Made by a program: the position numbers and the translations under genes | Notes under the pieces: generated by a model | Seen by the model: the letters and a program-made list of their open reading frames with translations, nothing else | Databases searched by the model: none | What the model was told of the DNA's origin: nothing | Assembly (NCBI GenBank): GCA_910574015.1 | Contig: CAJSYQ010000022.1 | Span: forward strand, 2,998-61,304 | Length of the DNA stretch: 58,307 nucleotides | From: Eubacteriaceae bacterium | GTDB lineage: Bacteria; Bacillota; Clostridia; Lachnospirales; Lachnospiraceae | Direction: 5' to 3' | Shown here: positions 34,001 to 41,789 of the stretch, piece after piece | How positions within the stretch are numbered: the first letter of the stretch is position 1 | How the letters are laid out: every line of letters starts with the position of its first letter

Positions 34001-34342
34001 GCGGCGTACAGGAACATGCAGGGGAAACGCACTAAAATCGTGAAATCCCTCACCGTCAGCGGTGTGACCAAGGGTGGAAAATACGGCAATCCGGTGAAGG
34101 TACAGATTAAGAAATCATCCGTCAGCCTTCGTTTAAGGAAGAAGACGAGACTGAATGCAAAGGTGACCGGAAAGAGGATAAAGAAGGCGGGGAAGAAGCT
34201 GCGTTATATCTCTGCAAGCCCTTCCACTGCCACGGTATCTAAGAAAGGAGTTGTTACCGGTATCCGGCCCGGGATCTCTTATGTCTACTGCATTGCAGAA
34301 AATGGCATATATATAAAGGTGAAAATCACAGTGAAACGATAG
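31016..34342 (+). CDS. Large secreted zinc metallopeptidase (HELTH, M26/Zmp-like)
   Basis: 1108 residues from 31016 (AAAGGAGG upstream). Signal peptide MNKVRIAAATAFLLMVMAV, cleaved near residue 27. The peptidase part (about 200-780) has the zinc motif HELTH in STYAHELTHLLVSSF (about 440-454); the downstream EVFTRGMFEPYEL may supply the third ligand. A Pro/Thr-rich stalk follows with repeated PTPAPT, PTAAP and PSVSP units (about 805-905), then an acidic segment, a fibronectin-III-like domain (about 940-1020) and a Big_2-like domain ending VKITVKR. There is no sortase motif or C-terminal helix, so it is released or held non-covalently. Related enzymes cleave host glycoproteins or immunoglobulins; the target here is unknown. 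Confidence 0.72.
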   Translation: MNKVRIAAATAFLLMVMAVPSIRSSAATCGETVRQNTEAALKAVDYSTDPKVADLLAPPPTANAPNGYTFTQISNKKVEIAKRDGKNFLDITDAEALAELKQENAQAMCYGDAFAEVQGDIGPIIQRVVDNTANAQSTGAASFTEKILQNKEKLLMGLAYVEKLYDFNMGEKNIRDVLLYEPGAYGIKTNVLDWLIKIGNAGGSTLKISNNTKVFGWGKLFWDVTASASLDAFLEESRQKWMQDTSLDEWILEAGNAYIVEKRSSWDGAADRGLYSRLYGDAALQNHILPLLAVSQDSIYVIVNSASITYGIVDCYVDRTLKDTDPALYTEKLGEFRQELESIADQQKEFIDLWYRIAKPDKRGQLITNRVILDSLRIYMSSSASAQEEWSAKFGEKASLGVKDFFTPLNLYDTFMFSDGMASGTGVRYYVSKALTERGLSTYAHELTHLLVSSFMLNGYGSRDGMQAEVFTRGMFEPYELNDPPAFNLNLIYNRAASDERLHNAVPGRFQTEEDLQSYMSGILDVIYTLDYAEADAILKKTPEEKKKWFHKLEQPEDAKVRSNQGDTGSVHFLDSVRELTLDEAAGLKTIEDLIRNSILVSRYEVNGTQTTGTMDSNGYYVVPLFSANYAGVQNDNGVSGDVMIRRQAFELLAEYGYYGGMVPYISNQYREAARAEQKILSDTYILKKIFGSTYGSMTDFKKAMFQKRIEKVDELRPVTIQWKNQSVRVDSFEKLSQLMKEAVESDLVNVNVLPGGSNNIRAHATQVEQLKAEIFRAYLFKTKDFADSIYGIEEEPEEPTPAPTVEPTETPTPAPTPTAPAVPTAEPTTAPTGAPTAAPETTPPAVSTVSPTIEPSAEPSGSPGVVPTVKPSVSPDAEPSIKPSVSPGTSGQPPESPLPDEEDDEDFDQDSGSDEEDVSDIAGIVKKSGPLLARVSSAGTSQVIRWNSISSADGYYIYGAKGNGKIKLLRTVGKKVLRWKRKGLKKGTQYKYYIAAYRNMQGKRTKIVKSLTVSGVTKGGKYGNPVKVQIKKSSVSLRLRKKTRLNAKVTGKRIKKAGKKLRYISASPSTATVSKKGVVTGIRPGISYVYCIAENGIYIKVKITVKR

Positions 34343-34498
34343 ATAATGCAGATCAATGCCCTGCAGGGAAGAGGGGCACAGAATAAATTGGAACATTACA
34401 GAGATTTCTTACAAGGCGGCATCCCTTCAGAAAGAAAGACGGCAGTCTGAATTGGTAATGAAAAGCGGTGGCGCAGGAATACCTCACCGCAGTATTAG

Positions 34499-34527
34499 TT
34501 GACAATAGCGGGATTTACTATTACAAT
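34499..34527 (+). promoter_or_regulatory. Promoter of rlmD
   Basis: A perfect TTGACA (34499-34504), 17-base spacer, and TACAAT (34522-34527), 87 bases before the start codon, in the 270-base gap after the peptidase gene. Nothing else in this gap is supported. Confidence 0.7.
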
Positions 34528-34614
34528 GTGACTGAATGATTTGATAGTTCGGTTCTGCGGCGGATTTAAACCGGCGTCCTGGAACTAATCTTGAGGATAT
34601 ACGGAGAAACATTT

Positions 34615-36267
34615 ATGAAGTTAAAGAAGAATCAGGAAATCACATTAAAGATAGACGATCTGGGAAATAATGGAGAGGGCATTGGCCATGTGGATGGCTA
34701 TGCCCTTTTTGTGAAGAATGCACTTCCGGGAGAAACGATCCGTGCCAGGATCATGAAATGCGGGAAGAGCTACGGATATGCGAGAGTAATGGAGGTGCTG
34801 GAGGATTCCGGTTCCGGCCGGGTGGAGCCCAGATGCCCGGCAGCGGAGCGATGCGGCGGCTGCACCATTCAGCATCTAACCTATGAAAGACAGCTTGCTT
34901 ATAAGGAGAAAAAGGTAAGGGACTGCCTGGTGCGGATTGGCGGGGTAGATGCCGATGAGGTGGAATGGCTTCCCATCATTGGTATGGAGGATCCGTGGCA
35001 GTACCGGAATAAGGCCCAGTTTCCCGTTCGGATGCAGAAGGACAACGAGGGACGGCCATATCCTGCGGCGGGCTTTTATGCAGGGCGCACCCACAGTATT
35101 GTTCCGGTGAGCGATTGTGCCATCCAGCATTCGTGTATGAAGAGGATTTTGGAAACAGTACTCACCTGGATGCGGGATCAGAATGTTCCGGCGTACGATG
35201 AAAGCAGCCACAGCGGACTGGTGCGGCATATCTATATCCGGCGGGCATATCACACCGGTCAGATCATGGTGTGTCTTGTGATAAACAGCCGCGGCATAAG
35301 CAACCTCCTGCAGGAGATGCTGTTGCAAAAGCTTACAGGGATTCCAGGAATGACAGGGATCTTTCTTAATAGCAACACGGATTGGACGAATGTGATATTG
35401 GGGAAGGAAATGAAACTTCTCTGGGGACAGGCGTACATCGAGGATAGGATTGGGGATATCCGTTATCATATCTCTCCCCAGTCGTTCTATCAGGTCAACC
35501 CGGAACAGACGGAAAAACTCTATCAGACGGCTTTGGAGTTTGCCGGATTATCCGGTGAGGAGACGGTGTGGGATCTCTATTGTGGGATTGGTACCATCTC
35601 TCTCTTTCTGGCCCAGCGGGCAAGAAAGGTATACGGGGTAGAGATCGTGCCAGAAGCGGTACAAAATGCCAGGGAAAATGCCCGGCTGAATGGAATCGTC
35701 AATGCTGAATTTTTCTGCGGCGCTGCCGAAGAGGTGGTTCCCAAACTGGCCGGACAGGCTGATGTGGTAGTGGTGGATCCACCCAGAAAGGGCTGCGATG
35801 GGGTTTTGCTGGATACAATCGCAGGGATGGGGCCGGAACGGATCGTGTATGTCAGCTGCGACCCGGGGACGCTGGCCCGGGATGTAAAGAAGCTGGGAGA
35901 GATGGGATACGGGGTAACAAAAGTTAGGGCGGTAGATATGTTTGGTCAGGGGGGGCATGTGGAGACGGTATGTTTATTGTCCAAACTTCATGCAGACCAA
36001 CATATCGAGGTGGAGCTTCAGATGGACGAGCTTGATTTGACGGCTGCGGAGAGCAAAGCCACCTATGAGGAAATCAAGGATTATGTGTTAGAGCATAGTG
36101 GACTAAAGGTAAGTAATCTTTATATTGCACAGATAAAGCAGAAGTGTGGTATAATTGAGAGGGTGAATTATAATCTGCCGAAATCGGAAAATTCCAGACA
36201 GCCGAAATGCCCGCCAGAGAAAGAAGTGGCTATAAGAGAGGCGTTGGAACATTTTCGTATGATTTGA
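34615..36267 (+). CDS. rlmD: 23S rRNA (uracil-C5)-methyltransferase RlmD family
   Basis: 550 residues from the ATG at 34615. The N-terminal TRAM domain (1-60, NQEITLKIDDLGNNGEGIGH) is followed by an iron-sulfur cysteine cluster (CPAAERCGGC, near 75-86). The SAM-dependent methyltransferase fold has WDLYCGIGTISLFLA, VVVDPPRKGCD and the catalytic-cysteine motif YVSCDPGTLARD (about 415-426). About 95 extra residues after VETVCLLSK form a compact domain (MDELDLTAAESKATYEEIKDY, QIKQKCGI) seen in clostridial homologues and of unknown role. It methylates a 23S rRNA uridine. Confidence 0.9.
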   Translation: MKLKKNQEITLKIDDLGNNGEGIGHVDGYALFVKNALPGETIRARIMKCGKSYGYARVMEVLEDSGSGRVEPRCPAAERCGGCTIQHLTYERQLAYKEKKVRDCLVRIGGVDADEVEWLPIIGMEDPWQYRNKAQFPVRMQKDNEGRPYPAAGFYAGRTHSIVPVSDCAIQHSCMKRILETVLTWMRDQNVPAYDESSHSGLVRHIYIRRAYHTGQIMVCLVINSRGISNLLQEMLLQKLTGIPGMTGIFLNSNTDWTNVILGKEMKLLWGQAYIEDRIGDIRYHISPQSFYQVNPEQTEKLYQTALEFAGLSGEETVWDLYCGIGTISLFLAQRARKVYGVEIVPEAVQNARENARLNGIVNAEFFCGAAEEVVPKLAGQADVVVVDPPRKGCDGVLLDTIAGMGPERIVYVSCDPGTLARDVKKLGEMGYGVTKVRAVDMFGQGGHVETVCLLSKLHADQHIEVELQMDELDLTAAESKATYEEIKDYVLEHSGLKVSNLYIAQIKQKCGIIERVNYNLPKSENSRQPKCPPEKEVAIREALEHFRMI

Positions 36268-36302
36268 TAGTATTTTATATTCTGTACGATATGGTGCAGT
36301 TA

Positions 36303-36331
36303 TTGACGCAAAATACAATATATGGTACAGT
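36303..36331 (+). promoter_or_regulatory. Promoter of the TIR/P-loop gene
   Basis: TTGACG (36303-36308), 17-base spacer, TACAGT (36326-36331), about 60 bases before the start. ATATGG motifs recur around it (near 36290 and 36320), possibly an operator. Confidence 0.5.
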
Positions 36332-36391
36332 AAAACAAAATATACAGTAATTGTGTCATCAAAATTATCGTATACTTGAGGAGGAGATTGA

Positions 36392-38803
36392 ATGAAAAAA
36401 GCACGATGTTTTATATCATATTGTAGTTCTGATGCAAAACCGAATGATGTTGCAGCAATTGTTAGGCATCTTAATAAAATGGCAAAAAATAGAGAGTACA
36501 ATATCGAATTCTTATTTGATAAAGATTTATCGGTTGGAAATGATTTGAACGAATTTATGCAAGAGATTAGAACGGTTGATTCAATTATTGTAATTTGTAC
36601 TCCTGATTACAAAAAGAAATACATGAATATAAAAGATGAATATATTGAGTCTGGTGTTTACAAAGAGTGCCAACTAATGAAAGAAAGGATAAACGAGAAA
36701 AATAAAATATTAGAAAATGATATAGAGAAATTTGATGATAACGATTTTCAAATATTCCCACTAGTATTAGCTGTAGAAGGTAATAGTAGCGAAAATTCTG
36801 TTCCAGATTTTTTAACTACTTTAGTGAGAGAAAAAATTAATAAAATACAATTTGAAATAAATAAGGGAAAAAGCATAATAAGTCAACAATCAAAACAATT
36901 GTATAATGATATTTTTTTGGATTGTATTATTTCCACATGTGTTATCCATTCTAAAAAATCGGAATATCTGGATATGGACATGCATGAGAAATTACAAAAA
37001 TTAGTTTATAATCAAAAAGCAGAGTATGCACCTACTCTTAATAAGACACTATTTGTTAATACATTTTATTTTGAGCAAATAAAATCTCAAGAATCATATA
37101 TTTTAGTGGGGAGGAAGGGAAGCGGAAAGACTACTACGAAGTTGTATTTTCATTCAAGTAATAGAGAAAAATATAAAGGTGTAATTGAATTGAGGATAGA
37201 TGCTCTTAATTTGAATGAAATTTATAATTATTTATTTCATGCCCCATATGATGGAAATAAAAATTTAAAAAATGATATTGAAGAAATTTTTACATACGAA
37301 AAAGTCATTGAGTATATATGGGTTATATATATTGTAGTGTATTCAATGTATGTTGTAGCATGTGAATGTAAAAAGACTCATTGTTCACTTTCTCCCAAAC
37401 AAAAAAGGGAGTTCAAAAGAGCTACTGATTTTGTAAATGAAGTTTTATTAGCAATTGATGGTAGAAGTAGATGGAAAAATGGTGATACTATCTCTACTAC
37501 TATTTATAGCTATGCAATGTCAAATGTATATAGATTTTTTAATAATGTAATTAAAAATAGCAGAGATGATGAACGTTTTTTTACCAGTGATATACAGGCA
37601 CAGTTAAATCATGAGAACTTGCTTGAAAAAGTAATAGGTAAGGATGTTATAGATAAATTTTATAAAGGATTGGATGAATGTCAGAAGAGGATTTTGTTTA
37701 CATTGGATGGCTTTGACGTTGCATCGGATGAATTTAGAAAAAATTCTTTATCTAGTTCTCTCTCAGAGCAAAAACAAAAAGCGCTTTTTGAAATAAGATG
37801 GATGTCTTCATTGATGGAATTAATTCAAGATATAAAGGGAAAAGCAAATAATTCTTTGTACAAATTATTAGATATTTGTTTTTTGCTACCGAAAGACTTG
37901 TTTATGGAAATTCTTGAACATAACAGAGATAAATATAAATATGGAAGTAGATTTTGTGAAATAAGTTGGACGGGAATGGAACTTGCTATTATGGTAAGGA
38001 AGAGGTTGGAAGCTCTAAACAACTATCCGTTATCAAGTAAAGAAAAAAATAGAAAATTACCTGAAGAGATTTTTAATCAAATTTTAGAAAAAAAGTATAA
38101 AGCAATTCCATCTAAAGTTACAGTAAAAACTGAAGGTGGAAGAGAGTATACAATAGATTTGTTTTTGTATATGTTAAGATACACATTTTGGCGTCCTAGA
38201 GAATTATTATTATCATTGAGTTTAATATTAAATATTTTTTATGGACATTCAAAGTCGGGTTTACCGATTAATCAAGAAACTATTAAGGCGACAATAAAGG
38301 CGGCATCGATTACTATAATTAATTCCGAATTTTATAACGAATTTGGAACAATTTGGGATGGTATAAAGGAAAATATACTGCAATTTACGGGAGCAACTCT
38401 TTTATTAAATGAAGAAGAAGTTAAAACAATTATTATGTCAAATAAATTTCATATTAAATTTTCGACAGAAGATGTAGAAATACAGGCATATAAGGACAAA
38501 ATTAAATTTCTTTATGAGATTGGGTTTTTAGGGATTTTTGTTGACCGAAATTATAGAAGCAAATACCAAATGGTTACGCAACAGGGATTTTCATTTAGTG
38601 AAGGAATGAGTTGCTTAAGAGGATTCTTGGGAGATGATTTTTCGGGATGTTGTTTTATGATTAATCCAGCGTTTATAGAGTCTTTGCACTTAAAGATTAA
38701 TACAGAGGAATATGTAGGTATACAAAGTTGGGACGATTTGCGGGAATTAGAGCGTCGTATTCAAATTAAAATGAAAACGGACTGTTTTGGAGCTGTTGAT
38801 TAA
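36392..38803 (+). CDS. TIR/SEFIR-domain protein fused to Sll1717-like P-loop ATPase; candidate defence gene
   Basis: 803 residues after GGAGGAG. The N-terminal domain (1-140) has RCFISYCSSD (5-14), DSIIVICTPDYKKK (63-76) and SGVYKEC with Glu92, the layout of TIR/SEFIR folds. Glu92 is the candidate NAD-cleaving residue. The ATPase part has Walker A GRKGSGKT (240-247), Walker B ILFTLDGFD (about 434-442) and CFLLPKDLFMEIL followed by ISWTGMELAIMVRKRLEAL, which resembles Sll1717-family P-loop ATPases. The C-terminal ~200 residues are unassigned and may sense the trigger. TIR-plus-NTPase proteins often kill infected cells by NAD depletion. It is strongly AT-rich, has its own promoter, and lies between rlmD and a mobile element, so transfer is likely. 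Confidence 0.75.
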   Translation: MKKARCFISYCSSDAKPNDVAAIVRHLNKMAKNREYNIEFLFDKDLSVGNDLNEFMQEIRTVDSIIVICTPDYKKKYMNIKDEYIESGVYKECQLMKERINEKNKILENDIEKFDDNDFQIFPLVLAVEGNSSENSVPDFLTTLVREKINKIQFEINKGKSIISQQSKQLYNDIFLDCIISTCVIHSKKSEYLDMDMHEKLQKLVYNQKAEYAPTLNKTLFVNTFYFEQIKSQESYILVGRKGSGKTTTKLYFHSSNREKYKGVIELRIDALNLNEIYNYLFHAPYDGNKNLKNDIEEIFTYEKVIEYIWVIYIVVYSMYVVACECKKTHCSLSPKQKREFKRATDFVNEVLLAIDGRSRWKNGDTISTTIYSYAMSNVYRFFNNVIKNSRDDERFFTSDIQAQLNHENLLEKVIGKDVIDKFYKGLDECQKRILFTLDGFDVASDEFRKNSLSSSLSEQKQKALFEIRWMSSLMELIQDIKGKANNSLYKLLDICFLLPKDLFMEILEHNRDKYKYGSRFCEISWTGMELAIMVRKRLEALNNYPLSSKEKNRKLPEEIFNQILEKKYKAIPSKVTVKTEGGREYTIDLFLYMLRYTFWRPRELLLSLSLILNIFYGHSKSGLPINQETIKATIKAASITIINSEFYNEFGTIWDGIKENILQFTGATLLLNEEEVKTIIMSNKFHIKFSTEDVEIQAYKDKIKFLYEIGFLGIFVDRNYRSKYQMVTQQGFSFSEGMSCLRGFLGDDFSGCCFMINPAFIESLHLKINTEEYVGIQSWDDLRELERRIQIKMKTDCFGAVD

Positions 38804-38903
38804 AGTTTGTTGAACGTGTTTTATTCTTAAAATGTGAAATTATTCTTGGGAAATAATAATTTGTAGAATGGAATATTAAGAAAGGTAAATGATTCATAGG
38901 TGA

Positions 38904-39088
38904 GATGAGAGGGGTAAAAAGCTCATTAATTTTAATGACGGTACAGGCGGCTATATCACAAAGATAGGCGAAAACCATTTTGGACTTTTACCATAAGTTT
39001 TGAGGAAGCACAGGCTTTCCGCAAGGCGAATGGCGGCTATCTTAGAAAAAATCAATGGGAAGATTTGACCGTTGATGTTTATATCTAA
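38904..39088 (+). pseudogene. Degenerate fragment next to the conjugative element
   Basis: The frame from 38904 encodes INFNDGTGGYITK. After a one-base shift near 38965 another frame continues KPFWTFTISFEEAQAF, then LRKNQWEDLTVDVYI to TAA at 39086-39088. Together they read as the C-terminal half of one former protein with a frameshift. No family is assigned. The rest of the 38804-39206 gap holds a terminator and a promoter, listed separately. Confidence 0.45.
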
Positions 39089-39096
39089 ATAATCAT

Positions 39097-39132
39097 AAGC
39101 GTATCATTAGAAATAGTGGTACGCTTATTTTT
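39097..39132 (+). terminator. Intrinsic terminator at the left edge of the conjugative element
   Basis: AAGCGTA (39097-39103) pairs with TACGCTT (39120-39126), extended by inner CA/TG pairs, and is followed by ATTTTTTT. Confidence 0.75.
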
Positions 39133-39150
39133 TTGACCTAATTTGCACCT

Positions 39151-39180
39151 TTGAGTATTATTGTCAGTTTCTTATATAAT
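39151..39180 (+). promoter_or_regulatory. Promoter of the first conjugative-element genes
   Basis: TTGAGT (39151-39156), 18 bases, perfect TATAAT (39175-39180), with the first start codon at 39207. Confidence 0.6.
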
Positions 39181-39206
39181 GAAGCTAAGAAAGGACGGTG
39201 GCATTT

Positions 39207-39404
39207 ATGAGAGAAAAGAAAAATCATTTATATGTGGATAGTGAAGAAAGAAAACTCCTGTTACATAGCCTTGTAGGATTAAAAAATCAGCTCATACAGC
39301 AAGGCAGATATACAGATTGCGTTGATGAGCTTATTATCAAGGTTATCCATGCACCTGTAAAAAAGTTAAGGGTAGAAATGGCAGGAGGAAGTGATGTGCG
39401 ATAA
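39207..39404 (+). CDS. Small conjugative-element protein, unknown
   Basis: 65 residues from the ATG at 39207 (AAGGACGG upstream). Sequence MREKKNHLYVDSEERKLLLHSL and LKNQLIQQGRYTDCVDELIIKV suggests an all-helical soluble protein that could bind DNA or a partner. No domain is named. It overlaps the next start by 11 bases, so the two are coupled. Confidence 0.6.
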   Translation: MREKKNHLYVDSEERKLLLHSLVGLKNQLIQQGRYTDCVDELIIKVIHAPVKKLRVEMAGGSDVR

Positions 39405-39729
39405 GGAATTTAAAGAACTGGTGAAAATAGCGGTCGAGAAACTAAAAGACGAATCTGTATTGAAACTGTTACAAGCGGATGCAAGTTATCAAAAGGACAG
39501 TAATAATGAGGGAAGTGCAGAGGATGCCTTTAATGAGCTTGATTTGACGGAAAAGCAAAGGGCAGTTTGTCAACGTCTATTAGATTGCAGGGATAAGCAG
39601 GATTTTGAATATGGTACTCATGCGTATATTGCAGGGCTGATAGATGCGTTTCATATTATGGCGGTATTGTTCCCAGAAAAATGGGATACGGAGAGAATAA
39701 GAAAAGCCTTGTCATTAAAGGGCAGATAA
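39394..39729 (+). CDS. Conjugative-element accessory protein (DUF6809-like)
   Basis: 111 residues; the ATG at 39394 has AGGAGG upstream. A helical protein with LDLTEKQRAVCQRLLDCRDKQ and YGTHAYIAGLIDAFHIMAVLF. The C-terminal stretch recalls DUF6809, small proteins common in such elements, but the match is tentative. Ends before a strong terminator. Confidence 0.55.
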   Translation: MCDKEFKELVKIAVEKLKDESVLKLLQADASYQKDSNNEGSAEDAFNELDLTEKQRAVCQRLLDCRDKQDFEYGTHAYIAGLIDAFHIMAVLFPEKWDTERIRKALSLKGR

Positions 39730-39752
39730 TAAAACTGAATAGATTTTTACAT

Positions 39753-39800
39753 AGCCGATTGGTGTAGTTTAGAAATAAAAACAGCCAGTCGGCTTTTTTT
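39753..39800 (+). terminator. Intrinsic terminator before parA
   Basis: AGCCGATTGG (39753-39762) pairs with CCAGTCGGCT (39785-39794, one G-T pair), followed by seven T. Confidence 0.8.
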
Positions 39801-39814
39801 ATTGCCATGAATCC

Positions 39815-39843
39815 TTTACATAGCCACTCTGACAAAGTGGCTA
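39815..39843 (+). promoter_or_regulatory. Dyad and repeat upstream of parA
   Basis: TAGCCACT (39821-39828) and AGTGGCTA (39836-39843) form an 8-base dyad 27 bases before parA. TTTACATAGCC at 39815-39825 is a direct copy of TTTACATAGCC at 39746-39756. It could be an operator or centromere-like site for the ParA/ParB pair. Confidence 0.4.
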
Positions 39844-39870
39844 AATTTATGCGAAAGGAGGACGCACTCT

Positions 39871-40698
39871 ATGTCAAATTGCAAAGTAATCGCTTTAACC
39901 AACCAGAAAGGCGGCGTTGGAAAGACCACCACGGCGGTCAATCTGGGAGTAACTCTGGCACAACAGGGTAAGAAAGTCCTGCTCATTGATGCCGACGCAC
40001 AGGCAAATTTAACCATGTCGCTCGGTTACAGCCGACCAGACGACTTGCCCGACACGCTCTCCACCATCATGCAGGACATCATTGACGATAAACCCGTCGA
40101 TGTTTCCAGAAGCATCCTGCACCATAACGAGGGCGTTGACCTGCTCCCGTCCAACATTGAACTGTCGGGGCTGGAAGTAAGGCTGATTAACGCCATAAGC
40201 CGTGAAAGCGTATTGAAAACCTGCATCAACGAGGTAAAAAAGAATTATGATACTGTCCTTGTTGACTGTATGCCGAGCTTGGGTATGCTGACAATCAACG
40301 CTCTTGCGGCTGCTGACAGCGTGGTTATCCCGACACAGCCCCATTATCTTTCCGCCAAAGGCTTAGAGCTGTTGCTTCGCTCCGTATCTAAAGTGAAACG
40401 GCAAATCAATCCCCATCTGCGGATTGACGGTATCTTAATGACGATGGTAATGCCACGCACAAATATTTCAAAAGAAATTACGGCAACGGTAAAGAGTGCC
40501 TACGGGCAGAGGATTAAAGTTTTTGATGCCCAGATACCCCACTCTATCCGTGCGGTTGAAGCCACCGCAGAGGGCAAGAGCATTTTTGCCTATGACAAAG
40601 GCGGCAAGGTAGCCGCCGCTTACGAGCAGTTCGGAAAGGAGGTGGCAGAGCTTGGCGAGAAGCAGAGAAAACAAAATCGAGCTGACCGCATACGATGA
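39871..40698 (+). CDS. parA: ParA/Soj-family partition ATPase
   Basis: 275 residues. Deviant Walker A KGGVGKTTT (14-22), Walker A' LIDADAQAN (about 39-47) and Walker B VDCMPSLG. No N-terminal helix-turn-helix, so it is a Soj-like rather than P1-type ParA. It would use ATP-dependent DNA binding to segregate or stabilise the element, for example its circular form. The coding sequence overlaps parB by 47 bases. Confidence 0.92.
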   Translation: MSNCKVIALTNQKGGVGKTTTAVNLGVTLAQQGKKVLLIDADAQANLTMSLGYSRPDDLPDTLSTIMQDIIDDKPVDVSRSILHHNEGVDLLPSNIELSGLEVRLINAISRESVLKTCINEVKKNYDTVLVDCMPSLGMLTINALAAADSVVIPTQPHYLSAKGLELLLRSVSKVKRQINPHLRIDGILMTMVMPRTNISKEITATVKSAYGQRIKVFDAQIPHSIRAVEATAEGKSIFAYDKGGKVAAAYEQFGKEVAELGEKQRKQNRADRIR

Positions 40699-41599
40699 CC
40701 TTTTTGAAACGGACGAGAGCCGTGCGGAAGCGAATCTAAGCAAAATTAGGGAAATCCCGATTGCGGAGATTGATGAGTTCCCAGACCACCCGTTCAAGGT
40801 CTTAATGGACGAGGACATGGAGCAGCTTGTGGACAGCGTAAGGTGGAGCGGCGTAATGACCCCTGCCACAGTCCGCCAAAAGGAGGACGGGCGGTATGAG
40901 CTTATCAGCGGTCACAGGAGGAAAAAGGCTTGCGAGCTTGCAGGGCTTGAAACGCTCAAATGCGAGGTCAAGGAGCTGACCCGTGACGAAGCGATTATTG
41001 TCATGGTTGAGAGCAATCTCCAAAGGACTACTATCTTGCCGAGTGAGAAAGCCTTTGCGTATAAGATGCGGCTTGAAGCTATGAAGCGACAGGCAGGCAG
41101 ACCCACAAAAGATAATTATTCCCCAGTGGGTAATAATTTTGGATTTGCTACTTCAAGTGATGAACTTGCTGAGAAAGTCGGGGAAAGTAAAAATCAGATT
41201 TTCCGCTATATCCGTCTGACCGAGCTTGTACCCGAAATCCTGCAAATGGTTGATGAACGCCAGATTGCTTTCCGCCCTGCGGTGGAAATCTCCTATCTGT
41301 CCGAGGAACAGCAATACACCCTGCTTGAAGCAATGGGCTACAATGATGCCACGCCCTCTCTTGCACAGGCTATCAAGATGAAAAAGTTCATGCAGGAGGG
41401 AAAACTCACGGATGAGGTTATCCAGAGCATCATGCAGGAGGAAAAGCCGAACCAGAAAGAGAAGCCCGCCTTTAAGGACGAGCGGATAACCAAGCTCATA
41501 CCGAAATCCATCCCCAGAGGGCAGGAAACGGATTTTGTCGTAAAGGCGTTGGAGTTTTACAACCGCCATCTGCAAAGGCAGCGGGGGCAGGAAAGATAA
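40652..41599 (+). CDS. parB: ParB/Spo0J-family partition protein
   Basis: 315 residues from a TTG at 40652 (GGAGG upstream). The ParB N-terminal domain (about 30-120) carries ISGHRRKKACELAG (the GxRR CTP-binding motif) and EAIIVMVESNLQRTTILPSEKAFAY (shown in part). A central helix-turn-helix (KVGESKNQIFRYIRLTELVPE) and a long C-terminal part follow. It binds a parS-like site and stimulates ParA. No recognisable consensus parS was found in the window. Confidence 0.92.
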   Translation: MARSRENKIELTAYDDLFETDESRAEANLSKIREIPIAEIDEFPDHPFKVLMDEDMEQLVDSVRWSGVMTPATVRQKEDGRYELISGHRRKKACELAGLETLKCEVKELTRDEAIIVMVESNLQRTTILPSEKAFAYKMRLEAMKRQAGRPTKDNYSPVGNNFGFATSSDELAEKVGESKNQIFRYIRLTELVPEILQMVDERQIAFRPAVEISYLSEEQQYTLLEAMGYNDATPSLAQAIKMKKFMQEGKLTDEVIQSIMQEEKPNQKEKPAFKDERITKLIPKSIPRGQETDFVVKALEFYNRHLQRQRGQER

Positions 41600-41715
41600 C
41601 CGCACACTTGGGGAGAAGTCCGCCCTTTGGGGGATAGCAAATTTTTTTGAATTTCCCCCTCTCCACACCTCTCCCCCTAGATACTGCCAGTAACTATCCG
41701 AGAAAAGAACAATTA

Positions 41716-41742
41716 AAGCTGTCCACATGGGCGGCTTTTTTT
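41716..41742 (+). terminator. Intrinsic terminator between parB and the adhesin gene
   Basis: AAGCTGTCC (41716-41724) pairs with GGGCGGCTT (41729-41737, with G-T pairs), followed by a seven-base T-run. Confidence 0.7.
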
Positions 41743-41789
41743 CTGCCAGAAAGTCAACTATCAACATGAGAACGAACAGGAGGTAATGA

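Noticed and set aside
36103-36501. Minus-strand gene spanning the rlmD end and the TIR gene start
   Set aside because: It overlaps two well-supported plus-strand genes and has no start signals.
39815-39843. Consensus parS centromere
   Set aside because: The dyad does not match the conserved TGTTTCACGTGAAACA-type site. Kept only as a possible operator.
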